Assembly: GCA_030271035.1 (NCBI GenBank)
Contig: JAMBUN010000140.1
Coordinates: 186,001-250,000 of the forward strand
Length of the DNA stretch: 64,000 nucleotides
DNA from: Microascus cirrosus
Lineage: Eukaryota; Ascomycota; Sordariomycetes; Microascales; Microascaceae
Direction: 5' to 3'
Position 1 is the stretch's first letter. Each line of letters opens with the position of its first letter. The translations under genes and the position numbers were made by a program. The notes under the pieces were generated by a model that saw only the letters and a list, made by a program, of their open reading frames with translations, searched no databases and was not told the origin of the DNA. Of the stretch, positions 44,063 through 55,500 are shown piece after piece.

Positions 44063-46654
44063 CTACTTGCGGGCTAAACCTGTTAGGTATTCCCATAAAA
44101 CTGAATGGGGCGACTGGGGATACTCACGCGTCTCTTCGACAGGCGCGGCCTCGACGCCGACCTCCTCCGCGGCGAGCTTCTGCTCGTGCCTCTGCTCGTC
44201 CTTCATGAAGGGGAAGGCGAGGACCTCACGGATAGAGTACTGGCTTCGGTTAGCTTTGTATATCACGATGGGCGTGGGAATGGTGAACGTACGTTGTTGG
44301 TAAGGAACATCACCAGGCGGTCAATGCCCATACCCCAGCCACTGTTCTCATTAGTACTGATATAATTCTAGAGGTGGGCGCGGGGGACATACCCAGTCGG
44401 AGGAAGACCGTACTGCTATTGTTAGTATAAACTTCTATCAGATCGGACCAGGTACACTCACTTCTAGGGCGGTACAGAAGTTCTCGTCAATGAGCGTCGC
44501 CTCCTCGTCACCCTGATCCTTCTGCCGTGCCTGCTCCTCGAAACGGAGCCTCTGGTCGAAGGGGTCGTTCAACTCGGTGTCTAGTCATAATTAGCAGTTG
44601 TCACGAAGGCAGAGCCAGATGATAGATCTTACAGAAGTTTGCAATCTCCTTAGTGGCAACTAATGAGAGTTAATAGGGCGAGCTTTACAGCGAAACTTGA
44701 ACGACCGGCTTACCGAACACCTCTGCTCGCTCGCACAATCCAGGGTCTGGAGAGTGTTAGTAATTATTCGCTCCAAGAAACCCAAGAAACCCAAGATACT
44801 TACGGTCACGGTGGTACTTGGCGAGCGGGGACATGACCTGCGGGTGGCCCATGATGAAAGCTTAAGACTGTCAGCTACTATTCCTCCAACGATACCGGGA
44901 ACACTTACTTGGCGACTCGCATTGCGACTCAAGATACTCGCCAACCTAGCACCAGTCAGTATGGGCCCCATCTTGCCGCCAGAACAACTCCACATACCAG
45001 AGCGTCAATCATCCGCGCGTTCGTCAGAGGCGGCGAGCATTCCAAGTTCATCTTCTTGAGCACCTTCTTCAGGAACTCGTTCGTCTCCTTAGTGTGGAGT
45101 TGGTCACCAGGAGGGAACTTCTCGCCTGTCGCCTCCTCAAGACTAATACGATTGTTAGCACCTCACGGCTCCTAGAGGCTCAGAGTGAGGCGCTAGTGGA
45201 AGACTTACCCGGGGATCATGTCGATGCGGCGCCAGGGCGCTTCCCAGTTGATCTTGAACTCGCGGCCATGCTGGTTCGTAAAAGTGGTGACATAGCCTCC
45301 CGTGACGTGCTTAACCAGGCTGGAAAGGAGCTCCTCGGTGCGGCGAGCGACTATACCCTCGTCAGAACGCATCTTTAGCGGAGCTAGCGCCTCACTTACC
45401 GTCGTGGAAGTCAGCGAACGCCTCGTAATACTCGATAGTCGTGAACTCGGGGTTATGCGTCACTAAACCGTCAGCGCCACGCCAAGATAATCCAAGGGCC
45501 AGGTCCACCCACAGTCGATCCCCTCGTTCCTGAACTGCTTCCCAATCTCGAACACCCGGTTCAGACCGCCGACCGTCAGCATCTTCAAGTACAGCTCCGG
45601 CGCGATGCGCATGTACATCTTCATTTCGTGTTCGTTGTGATACGTCTCGAAGGGCTTGGCGGTCGCGCCGCCGGCGATGGCGTTCAGCACGGGGGTCTCG
45701 ACCTCAATGAAGTCGCGGTCTTCGAAGAAGCGGCGGATGTACGACACAATACTATGATAACTATTAGCAAGAGCAAGGAGCTAAGTAGGGGTGGGTGACG
45801 CAGGCGGTGACGTACCGTGAACGCTGAATGATGGCGTTGCGGGTGGAATCGTTCATGATGAGGTCGAGGTAGCGCTTGCGGTGGCGCTCATCGTGGTTCT
45901 TGAACCCGTAGTACTCGTCCGGCAGGGCGTGCAGGCAGGGTGTAAGGAGGACGATCTCCGTTGCGAAGATAGAGAGCTCGCCCTCCTCTCCCTTGGCGAG
46001 CCTCGACTTAGGGGCAGTCCTGACATCTCTTAGCAAACGGCTCCCGGGAGCAAAGTAGATCAAGGACCTCATGGCTTACCTTCCAGGGAAGCCCACAATA
46101 CCAATAACATCTCCCCTCCGCAGGTGCTCATGCTGCGCCTCGAACGGCACCTTGCCGCTCGCCTCCTGCGCCTGGCACATAACCTGCACCTTGACCCCCT
46201 CGTTCCGCACATCGTAGAAGAAAAGCTTCGCGCCCGACGACCTCTTGGTAAAGATCCTCGCGCCGACCTGTATGACCTTGTCCCGTGCCGTCTCCCCGCT
46301 CTTCAGGTGCCCAAACTCCTCCTCGAACTTGGTGATGTCGTACGTGACCTGGAACTTGTGCGGGTACGGGTTCGGGCTCTTTGTCTCCCTCAGCTTGTTG
46401 ATGGTCCGGCTCCGGATCTCGAAGTACTGGTTTGGCGTGAGCTCCTTCTCCGCCGCCTCGCCAGACGCGGCGCCGTCATCCTTCTTCTTGGCGGGCCCTG
46501 CAGCAGGCGCCGCAGCGGCCTTCTTAGCCTTCTCGGCCTCGCGCTGGCGGGTCTTCTGGCGCTTCTTGAGCTCCGTCTTGGAAACCATCTCGCCCGTAAC
46601 GTCGTCGAGGTGCAGGTTGGCGACCTGCTCGGTTGGAGGGGCGGGGTCGGCCAT
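44063..46654 (-). CDS. KRS1: Lysyl-tRNA synthetase, class IIb
   Basis: Fourteen exons, about 629 aa: 46080-46654, 45816-46019, 45513-45751, 45400-45462, 45209-45350, 44998-45142, 44909-44945, 44804-44860, 44714-44746, 44633-44659, 44462-44580, 44393-44415, 44293-44341, 44063-44239. A Lys/Ala-rich N-terminal helix typical of eukaryotic KRS precedes the OB anticodon-binding domain (VGARIFTKRSSGAKLFFYDV, GIVGFPGRTAPKSRL). The catalytic core has motif 1 (FIEVETPVLNAIAGGATAKP), motif 2 (FRNEGIDLTHNPEFTTIEYY) and motif 3 (GGWGMGIDRLVMFLTNN). It charges tRNA-Lys in the cytosol. A 48-nt stopless stretch in the last exon (from GTGAGT at about 44126) may be a further intron; the stop codon is the same either way. 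A TGACTCA site lies upstream. Confidence 0.95.
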
Positions 46655-47381
46655 GGTTGTTGGTAGATATTCCGTTTGCGGGAAAGCCGCGAACTGGTGA
46701 GGTTGTTCGAGGGAGCGACGGCGTTCCAGCACGTCGGGGACAGGTCTGCGAGCGTGAATTGGCTTCTTGGGCTGTGTGGCGGTCTATCTCTCGCGCCGTT
46801 CGCACGTGCAACGTTTCGCGGGGCCAAGCAAGAAATGTCGTGGGGCAGAAATTGGCGATGTGCGCGGGGTTGGAGGGGCATTTTTTCCTCCCTTCACTCA
46901 CTGAGTGACTCAGCGCGCGAGGAAGAGCTACAAAGTCACTAATACTGAAATTTTGGACACAGCTGTGGGGCGAAAAATTGTACCGTTGACTTGTATCCGG
47001 AGTCAGCCCCCGTCCGCTCAACGGCCCTCGCAGGACAATGACTCCAAACCTTCCTGTCCCCGCGATGCCAATGCGCGTTCCGTCTCTATTCAAAGTGTCT
47101 CTGCGGTGATATCTTTCCAAGCCGCCTCTATAAATAGGGTTCTCCTCTCCTTGTTCTCTCCACGACGGAGGGGCCATTTGCTCTCCCTGTCGCCATCTCT
47201 TGCATCCCTCAAAGTGACTGCGTCCTCCCCCAAACGCCCGGGGTAATAAAAAATACGTCTACCATACCGCTCTGGGAAAAAAGCATGTGCGGAAAGAATA
47301 AAGGCTGAGCATGATGTGACAAAAGAAACATGGCAACTTTAAAAGCCGGGCCCAAGTACGCCCGTGTCGCCGGTTCCCGAG
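46655..47381. other. KRS1 promoter and NMNAT 3' flank
   Basis: No gene supported; overlapping frames are shadows or featureless. Carries the Gcn4-type site listed next. Confidence 0.5.
46906..46912. promoter_or_regulatory. Gcn4/CpcA-type site in extended palindrome
   Basis: TGACTCA about 250 nt upstream of the lysyl-tRNA synthetase ATG, embedded in CTGAGTGACTCAG, an inverted repeat around one central base. Yeast KRS1 is under Gcn4 control, which makes the site plausible. Confidence 0.5.
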
Positions 47382-48633
47382 CTAGCTCTTGCCCGGCTCC
47401 GGAGTTGCCTCCTGCGATGGGGGCCTCTCCGAGTAAAGGCCCGTCTTGTCAATGTAGTCGATCACAGGGTCCGGGATAACTGTCCGCAACCGTCAGCGCA
47501 AGGCCCACCAACGCGTCCCGGAAACCTCCTCGCAACTTACGGTAGCGAACACTCATGTCCCGCTTGATATGCAGCCGGATCTGCGTGCTGCTCATGTTAT
47601 TCTGGAACACCTGCTGGATGACGTGGATGTTCCGCCTCCACCGCTGCAGGCTCGCCAGCGCCTGGTGGATGTCTGTGCCCGACCTCTCGATGATGAAGGC
47701 GCCGAATCGGCCGAGAATGTGCTCGAGGTCGTCGGGGCTCCAGACCTCAGGCTGGCTCATGGTCTGGATGAGGTCCGCGCCGGCGAGCAGCGCGATGCGG
47801 GGCTTGATGCGCGTGGTGCCGTCGGCCGAGAGGACGCCGCCGGGAATTGCGCGGTCGATCTCCGCCTCGAAATGGTCGAGGACCTGGGCGGTCGGGATGT
47901 AGTCAGGCTAAGCGGGGCTCGCGGTTAGAGGAAGGGTCTCTGGACACCAGCGAGAGGGGGTGAGCCTACGCTTAGGGCCTCGTAGGGGTCGACCATTATG
48001 GAGGGCGCGTGCTCAACGGCTAGTTCGCACATACGCACGCTGGAGAGGTTAGCCAAGCCCTGAGGGTCTGCTGTGCGAGACATACCGATGACAGCCCGGC
48101 GCAAGCCCTGCTTTCTGTATTGCAAGTCAGTCTCGGTATTTTAAGGCCGATCTCCGGCCGCATGGTATGAACCATGACCCGAACATACCTTGTACCCATC
48201 TGACACCGGTGATAGGTATCTAGAACAACGCTTAGCCGACCTTTCACAACGCGCGCCAAAGGACGAAGGCTTCCGAAGCAGCCCGGCACATACCCGCCAA
48301 CAACCTCGTACTCGCTATTCGAATGCTTGCAATAGTCCGCCGCCATCGGAAACATCCTCAAGTGTAGAAACGTAATCGGCGAGACTGCCCGCAGGGACCC
48401 AGCCCCCCATCGTCAGTACCAAAGCTCCCAAACGTTGCGCGACAACGAGGGGGAGGTGCTCCAGGTCGGTGCCCCTCCGGAGATCCTGCAAACTTACAGG
48501 AGCCGCATGCAACCAGGACCAGGGGGGTCTTGCCCGGCTCCTTCAGCTGCCTCCGTAGCCGGTCAGAGGGAAACCGGTAGGTCTCGCGCGTCATGGTGGA
48601 TGGAGACATCCCGTTGGCGGGTGTCTGCGCCAT
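47382..48633 (-). CDS. NMA1/NMA2: NMN adenylyltransferase (NMNAT)
   Basis: Seven exons (48498-48633, 48294-48384, 48189-48219, 48086-48114, 47970-48039, 47541-47907, 47382-47479), 273 aa. Spliced, it shows the nucleotidyltransferase motif CGSFSPITFLHLRMF (the G..SPxT..H phosphate-binding loop is created by the first splice), VGGYLSPVSDGYKKAGLAPG, HRVRMCELAVE, RIALLAGADLIQTM and the second ATP motif MSSTQIRLHIKRDMSVRYLI, ending near a short polar tail. It makes NAD from NMN and ATP (or deamido-NAD from NaMN). Exons 3 and 4 are 31 and 29 nt, and every splice is needed to keep the family sequence. Transcribed in the same direction as the lysyl-tRNA synthetase gene. Confidence 0.95.
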
Positions 48634-50156
48634 TTGGGGGTTGTGCTTTGTCCGTTTCGCGGGCTTCTTGTCTCGTGGGGGAGGTGGGGGAGAGTGAAGT
48701 CTGTTCGGCGGGGTAACCCGGGTTATGTTATAATTCAGGTCGCGCAATTCCCAGGCTTCCGTCGTCCTGGGGTGAATTGGTATAGCTGCCTAGTTCAGAA
48801 GAAAGTGAATGACGTAGGGGATGGAAGATGTCCGAGCTCCGAGCTATCGCAAATGGAACACAATGAATGTCTTGCGAGCAAGCGAGCGTCGCAAAGTACC
48901 CCGGTGATCGGCGGAAAATGCGAGAAGAGGTTGAGATGGGGAAGCGTGCAGTGGCAAGGGTTTTGGAGACACCACGGCCGGCCCTTTGAAACTGAGGGGA
49001 GTCCTAGAAAAGGCAGAACGCCGGCAAAAAATACTTGCGATCGCTAAAAGAGATAGAATTGGGCGATTTGGAAAGTAAAAAAATTATTTAAGTGATTGCG
49101 TTTTGGGGGGATGGGTGAAACTACGAGGCGCTAAGACTTCCCTTGAGGGACGTGGGAGACTGAGTCCCCAAAGGAGGACGAGGGCAGGTACGGGGGTCAC
49201 TCAGTGAGTCTGAGTATTAGGCGTGTACTGGTACACCTTATTCCACCAGGATCGGCTGTACGATTCCCGTATCTTGTACTTCCACGCAAAACCCCCGATG
49301 AGAAATCCATCGCGCTCCAGTCTTCGGATCCGCCGCATGGATGACTCTTCGTAATCGTTACGAGCCCAGCTTCGGCCCTGCTGCTGTTTCCGCCAGGGAA
49401 CGGCGTTTCATTGGGGGTATTACAACACTCATATCGTTGTTGACGTTCTCCAGCGCCCGCCCGGGAGTCCGAGGAACCAACCAACCGGGCCCGCGCCAAT
49501 GACGAACTCACTGAGACCCCGCCGACAGCAGCTGCTGTATTTACCCCCCAAAGACAATAGCCGATCCGACAATCGGCAGGAAGAGGTGAACGGGCCCCTA
49601 CCACTCCCCTTCCAGAACTCATCCCAAAAAAGGCCGAGATGCCCGCCCCTCTTCTCAAGCTAGCATGCTCCCATTGGGCATCGGCCACCCCCTTCGCCTC
49701 TATAACCGGACCTGTCAAAGGACAGCCAGCCTTACCGTCGGTCTTCAGTTGCAATCCCGCTGGGGTCGGGGCGCACATGACCGGCTCACATGCAAGCCCC
49801 CTGTGGCCTGTCCCTCCTCTACCGAACCGGGGCAGGCCGATGCCGACCCCGAGGCATCTCCGGCCGTGACCGTCGCGGCATCAATAGAACATTTCAATTT
49901 TAGGCGATCATTGACAGAATCTTGAATTCGGCGAGGGCTCCGCCGAACTGCAAGGGGTGCGTTGTATTATGTAGAGAGCAGCTCTACAACGCTACTCCCA
50001 GCTAAAACATTCAAGTCTTTTCCTATTTCTTCCCCTCCCCCTGCAGCCCACACCTTGTCAATTAAAATGATTAATAGCTATTTCCTAATTCCTTCCTGGT
50101 ATACTTTGAGTGTGAAACGTCCGAACCAAGCCTGAAAGAAAACCCGCAAGAAAAAT
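48634..50156. other. Intergenic, no gene seen
   Basis: 1.5 kb upstream of NMNAT and downstream of the next gene. A 193-codon minus-strand frame (49197-49778) has no domain and uses a non-conserved, Cys/Gly/Ser-rich composition; I treat it as chance. Confidence 0.45.
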
Positions 50157-52376
50157 CTATCCCATATACATGGCCTCGTTCCCATTCCCGTGCATCGCCA
50201 TAGTCGCGTTGCCGTGCATAGCCGTCGCGGCGTTCATGCTCGGCACCGATCGGCTTATCGTGATCGAGCCCCGGGGTATAGGCATGCTAACAGTGTGCCG
50301 CATCATATATGGCGCATCCTGTTGCCTTTGGGGATGGCCCCTAGTCCTTGGCACAAGGAGTCCATCTTGCTGCTGATGCTGCTGTTGCTGTTGCTGTTGC
50401 TGATGTTGGTGCTGATGATGCTGTGCGTTCTGAGGTGGATGCTGAGGCTGCTGTTGAGGTACTTGCTGTTGAGGAACCTGCTGCTGTTGACTCGGATCCG
50501 GAGCTCCCATGGCCTGGTGCATCATCGAATAGCCCATATCATCCTCCATCTCGGCGTCAGCGTCCTCATCCCCGTCACCATCAGCATCACCATCGGCATC
50601 AGTGTCGGCATCAACAGTGGCGTCCATGGTGTTATCGACATCAATGTCTCCATCTGCGTCTCCCTCCCCGTCCGAATCCGAGTCCTCCGAACGAGAACTG
50701 CCAACACCATTTTGTAGTTGGGTCTGATTGTCCGTTGAGTGCCCCGTTGTGCTCCCAGACACCTGCCGCTTTATATGAGGTTGCTCTGGTGACAACTGCT
50801 GTCGCGTTTCCTGGGCCGCTCCTGCTGGAACTAACCTGGTCTGGCTGTTAACCGGACCGTTGGGCTGGCCGTCTAATTGCATGGCACCACCCGAAGCGGC
50901 CTGTGGTCGAGTATCTGGCAATGCCCTCTGACTATCTAGGCTGTTGCTAGAGACTCGCTGCGAGACAACTATGGCCTTCCACCGGTCTATTGACTGAGAA
51001 ACCACGGAATGCAGATCTGTATGCCGGCTGTCATCGCCGAATCCCACGAATTTGGCACCCTCTAAACCCTGCTCCATGAGCAGATTAATTGCCTTCTGAT
51101 CCACCGCCATCGTCCGGGGCGGCATCGCCTTGAACTCGCGAGGCTGTTGTAGCCTTGTCAAGTGGTCGATCTGGGATTCCAAGTGTGAGATCCGTTGCAT
51201 CTTTGCCTGGCGCTCCTCCTTTAATGTTTCCACCTCCTTGTGTCTTCGGCCAACGCTCCTGGCCATTTCAAGTAACCAGAGCTCATCCTTTCTCTGCCGC
51301 GGCAGAGAGTCCCACACAGCGTAGGACGACTGTAAATGGTCGTAGATCTGTCGCTCGAGTTCTGAGCAGCGTTCCTCCACCTTTTTCAGCTCACGCTTGA
51401 CGTCTCGAGGAGGGCCAGTATTGGGGGGATATTGGAGTTCCTCGTTGACGGCAGTTGTCGCAGTGGCACACTGGATCTTCCATGTCCTGAACTCCTCCTG
51501 GAAATATGACCGCAGAGCCTCAAATTCCCGCGCTCCCGGCGCTTGTATGGACCAAGAAGTAGGGGAAGGGTATTGTGTGGACGAGAAGAGGGTGGGGGGA
51601 GGACGAAGGCATTGCAGGGCAAGCGCGGGGAAGTCGAACGCGAGCGGATCAAAGTCGAAAGGAACGGACGAGGCAGAAATCTGAACCCTTCAGTTTCGCG
51701 CTATCAGTCAGTATGACGGTCTACTAACAGTGGAGATGTGCCTTGTTAAGTAGCAAAGGAACGGGATGTATAGACCTGGAAAGGCTTACTTTGCTGCTCT
51801 CAATGACCCCAAGACCTCCCGTAACGCCAGCTCCGCGGCCTTCGCCGAATCCGAGGCCTCAGTCAACTTGTTCCTCGCATCGAGTTGGGCCTTCTGGGCG
51901 ATCTGCCGGCTCGGAGCCCGCTGCTGCGCATTCCGCGCGTTACTGCTGAAGTCACCATTCCTCACAGCTTCATTGATCACACCTGTCAGCTCCCACGGTG
52001 GCGGGGCCTGGGCCTTGGAGTTCGAGTTGTTCGGTGAGAACGGAGAAGCGACCTTGGAAAGATCTTGGCTCGAGGCAGAGTCCTTAAAGGATGAGCCCCC
52101 CTTTGGCGTGCCGGCAGGCGTCAGCGTCTCTCTCCTTCGGAGCGAGTTGCGCGGTTGGCGGCGAGTGATGTTGCCCCGCAGCCGTCTTATCTCTTCCACA
52201 TCGTGCACACCATCCGGAGGCTTGGGCTTTTTCTCTTTGATAAACTGATCGAGATGGCGGCCGAGAGAAGAGGAGGTAAAGGACACGCCGCAGAACTGGC
52301 ACGCCTTGTCTTTGGGTGCTGGATATTTGGGGCCGGGGGTGCCTGAATCCGACTTTGTAGGCGTGGCATCCACCAT
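50157..52376 (-). CDS. Zinc-finger/coiled-coil protein, unknown, polyQ tail
   Basis: Two exons (51790-52376, 50157-51687), 705 aa; the intron ends at GAAACTGAAG because only that acceptor keeps the frame. The N-terminus has a Cys2-His zinc-finger-like motif (DKACQFCGVSFTSSSLGRHL), then DGVHDVEEIRRLRGNITRRQ, a disordered linker with WELTGVINEAVRNGD, the helix ELALREVLGSL, the segment FDFDPLAFDFPALALQCL, and a coiled coil (about 320-400). This order matches an unnamed conserved Pezizomycotina protein. Unlike that core, the C-terminal 250 residues are low complexity: a D/A/G-rich acidic run (DADTDADGDADGDGDEDADA), then Gln/His-rich repeats and Met/His/Gly repeats (AMHGNATMAMHGNGNE). Probably nuclear; function unknown. 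Confidence 0.87.
50365..50500 (-). repeat. CAG/CAC-rich polyGln/His coding repeat
   Basis: Imperfect trinucleotide tract reading Gln with interspersed His and Pro in the minus-strand gene (QHQHQQQQQQQQHQQQ and QQQQVPQQQVPQQQP). Prone to length change between strains. Confidence 0.85.
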
Positions 52377-55317
52377 TCTAGCGGTGTCGAGAGGGAAGGT
52401 CAGACGCGACGAGTCGGTGGAAGGGTCATTCGCCGCGGTTGGCTTTATGATCGAGGGAGCGCGGTGCGGCGAAACGGGCGTTCCTTTGTCAGTCGCTGAG
52501 GTTTACGCCTCGGGTATGTCGATAAAGAAAAAATGACTATTAAATCGGGTTATGCAGAGCGCTGGTATCAATTGCGTGGAAATTGCAGAGAATGGAGCGG
52601 CAGACGATTCGGTACGCTAGATGGAAATATGAAGAGAAGACGTTGAAGTAAATGAGTGACTGAGGTAGGCGCGAACGAGAAAGAAACTGGAAAGGAAAGC
52701 AGCAAGCCCCCTTTCCTCTAGTATTAGGAAGAGTTAGTGGTGTGGTGGGAAACAAGGGAAGGAGCGAGCCACTTCAACGGCACGAACGGAGGATCAAGAT
52801 CGTCGACCCAAGACGGAGGTCTCCCCAGGAGCGGGCAACCACTGTGGGTCCAGTACCTGGGAGCTTCTGTCAAGCTACCACAGTCACTTGCTCAACACAC
52901 ACATGTAGAGGGTGAAATTGACGAAAATACCTCCGACGCCCCTGTTAGGATAAGGAGAGCGTTCGCCAGTTCGATGGTTTCCTTTTGGCTGTCCGCGGGA
53001 ATGCGCGGTGTCGAGAAAGGGGAAGGTTGACACGGGCAGATTAAAATTATATCTTGGGTTTTTTCTTTTATGTGCAAGGGTGATGCAGCCTCTAGGGGCC
53101 CGCAATAACCGACTAGTCTGGGCTTGGAGGGACGCTGGCTGGCTGCGGAGCTCATTGGTTCCTGGATCGAGGAGGCACGATTGACGGGTACGGCAGGGTT
53201 ACATGGCTTCTCCGGACCAGTGAGCGTCCGGCTGCCCCTCTGCGCCACGAGCCGGCCCACGAATGTGGAGGGAGAGCAACTCCACCTCTTCGTGTTGGGC
53301 TGGCGAGGGATGACATGGACAAAAGGAGCTCCTCACCGACGAATTTCGAAGCCAGCATACCAACAGTTCAGTACGACGTACCAAGGGCATGTCGCCTCGT
53401 TTCCTCGACCGCTGTCGAGATGCTTGTCCTCGCAGGAGTGGTCACGGCCAGACCCGCCATTGGCGGTACAGCGCAGAAGCATTCCCCCGCAGCCAAGCCT
53501 CGCTCACTTTCCTTGAACTATGAGACTGTCAATCACGGAGTTGTTCCGTCTCCGTCGAAACACACCCGGAATATTACGACGTATACAGAGCACCCTGTTA
53601 TTGATTGCGTGTCATTAACATTTGCGCGCGCCGGCTGCCAGTCTTTAGTCTATGGGCTTTGACATCTGCTTTGCAGGGCACGCTTGCGCCCACGGGCCAC
53701 CTCTGAAGGGGAGGTCGTTCAGGGGTCGTGGAGATCATCCAGGGGCCGCTACGCCAGCCTGCGCGACCAGAAGACGGGGCGTCTGTCCGGCTCGACAGCC
53801 CTAGCTGATAGCTCATGTCAGGAAGGGGCTCAACTTATGCTTCCATTGTGGAGCGGCGTAGTCCGTAGCCCCCCAGTTTTGCTCGCTATATCCTTTTGAT
53901 GCTTCTCTGTTTCTCTCGTTCCTACCGCTGCTGGCGAACGACACCAGCCAGCCGCTTTATGTCTCACCGGCATCGATCATGTATGGCAGCCCAGTGGCGT
54001 CGGGGCCAGACACTCCACTGCATGTTCCTTCTGTAGTCTCGAACTGTCTCTTGTTATGTTGGAGTCATTTTGGTGACAGCTACTGGCTAGTTGATGTCTC
54101 TGTCCGATAGGTGCTTATGAACGCGACAGCTTGGTTGAACGCCACGCGACCCATCTAGTGCACCCCTTTGGGTTTGAACAGTCTGGTCTGCGCGTTATTA
54201 CTCTCTGTCCTCACAGGCCAATATTTCTCCCCCTAGAACACATGCACCAGCAGGGCTGAATGGCCGGGGCCCTCAGCAAGAGTTTGAGCCCGTGGGTCTA
54301 CGGTGTTTTATCGAGACATCTCAAAAGCATGGAACACGAGCCAATATTTCCACTACTTATGGCCAGTAGTGCTATTTTTTACCCTTGGGTAGCAGGTCAA
54401 GGGATGCAGCAGTACTTTTGCAGACCTAAGGACAACCACTTCACCCTTGTGCCGTGGGGCTCGATCGCGGCGTCTTCTCGGCTTGGTCCCCCGGCGGACC
54501 TGGACCTGGGGCCATTGCATACGCCGACGTGCAGGGATACCTTACCCTGCCAAGCGATGCACATGTATCAAAGGCGTAAAACGTGAACAGGCCTAATGGC
54601 GGAGAATTGCTGCAGCACTGCGTCGGCCCCTCTCAAATATGTGTCCGTGTCCAAAGACGGAAATCGTCAACGAGCTTTGCATGTGAGGTGACGACTCATG
54701 AAGGAGATAGACCGGCCATCATCACGCGATGGCTCCTCCCATAACCTCGTAAAGAAGCTTACACGTACCAAGCTCGGAGACGCATGGGACATTCACCTTA
54801 GTTTCAGGCACCGCTGCGGGGCTCCACACCGAGCCCGCAGAGCGACCCAGCTATCATATTCCTCAGTATCAAATCCGACGTGTTATAAGAAGGTCAGAAA
54901 TGCTGGCCATCAGGTCTATCTATGCAAATAAATGACTTTGACAAGAGAAGCGGTGAACCTTAGCCCTTCTCGCCATTACTCCGCTCAGTGCCCAAAACAT
55001 AAACATCATACATGAAGAGCCGATATCCAAGATATCCAAGATATGCCCGTGACCCGTATCCGACAAGCGACATGAACAATGCCAGCCAAAGGAAGAAAGA
55101 AAAAAAGAAAAAAAAAAAAAACATGGCCCGCTATACCAAAACTGAAAACCCGAGTCCCGAAAATAGCACCAAGATCCCTAAATCATCGCGTCCCGCCCAT
55201 TATGCACTTGCGTTTCTATGCTTCGTATGATCCGCACTTCTCACGTAGGCTCCAGGCAGGCTCCGCAGAGCTTCCAACCTGTCTCTACGTCACCCAAGCT
55301 TCACCTCGAAGCAAAGA
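52377..55317. other. 2.9-kb region without a recognised gene
   Basis: The longest gene-free stretch in the window. Frames such as 53124-53516, 53315-53662 and 54260-54586 (plus strand) are under 131 codons, lack domains and could not be extended by convincing splice sites. No transposon ends were noticed. Near 55021-55044 GATATCCAA is repeated in tandem, and a 14-A run occupies 55108-55121. Confidence 0.45.
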
Positions 55318-55500
55318 CTAGCGATCAACTATACTGTCGCTCCCACTCCCGCTCTCAGAGCTACTGCTCTCCGACCGCGAGGTTACGCTCATGTTTTGGC
55401 GCGCGGTATGCACGAGGCGGTAAATGCCGAATGAGATGAGGGCGAGAACCAGGAAGAGGATGATGACGATAATGGCGATGACGTCGTTTTGTTTTACCAT
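55318..55500 (-). CDS. 60-residue single-span membrane protein
   Basis: Single exon of 60 codons including an ATG start. Residues 7-28 form one membrane helix (DVIAIIVIILFLVLALISFG), followed by a basic segment (IYRLVHTARQN) and a Ser/Glu/Gly-rich tail (SESSSSESGSGSDSIVDR), so the C-terminus is probably cytosolic by the positive-inside rule. The layout (very short polar N-terminus, helix, Ser-rich tail) looks like a real small membrane protein rather than a chance frame. No named family recognised. It runs in the same direction as HP1, about 1.2 kb downstream of it. Confidence 0.6.
   Translation of the reverse strand: MVKQNDVIAIIVIILFLVLALISFGIYRLVHTARQNMSVTSRSESSSSESGSGSDSIVDR

Noticed and set aside
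49197..49778. 193-codon minus-strand frame
   Set aside because: No domain or conserved-looking sequence, no splice partners; fits a chance frame in GC-rich spacer.
54260..54586. 108-codon plus-strand frame in the long spacer
   Set aside because: Too short, no signal peptide or motif, no conserved pattern.
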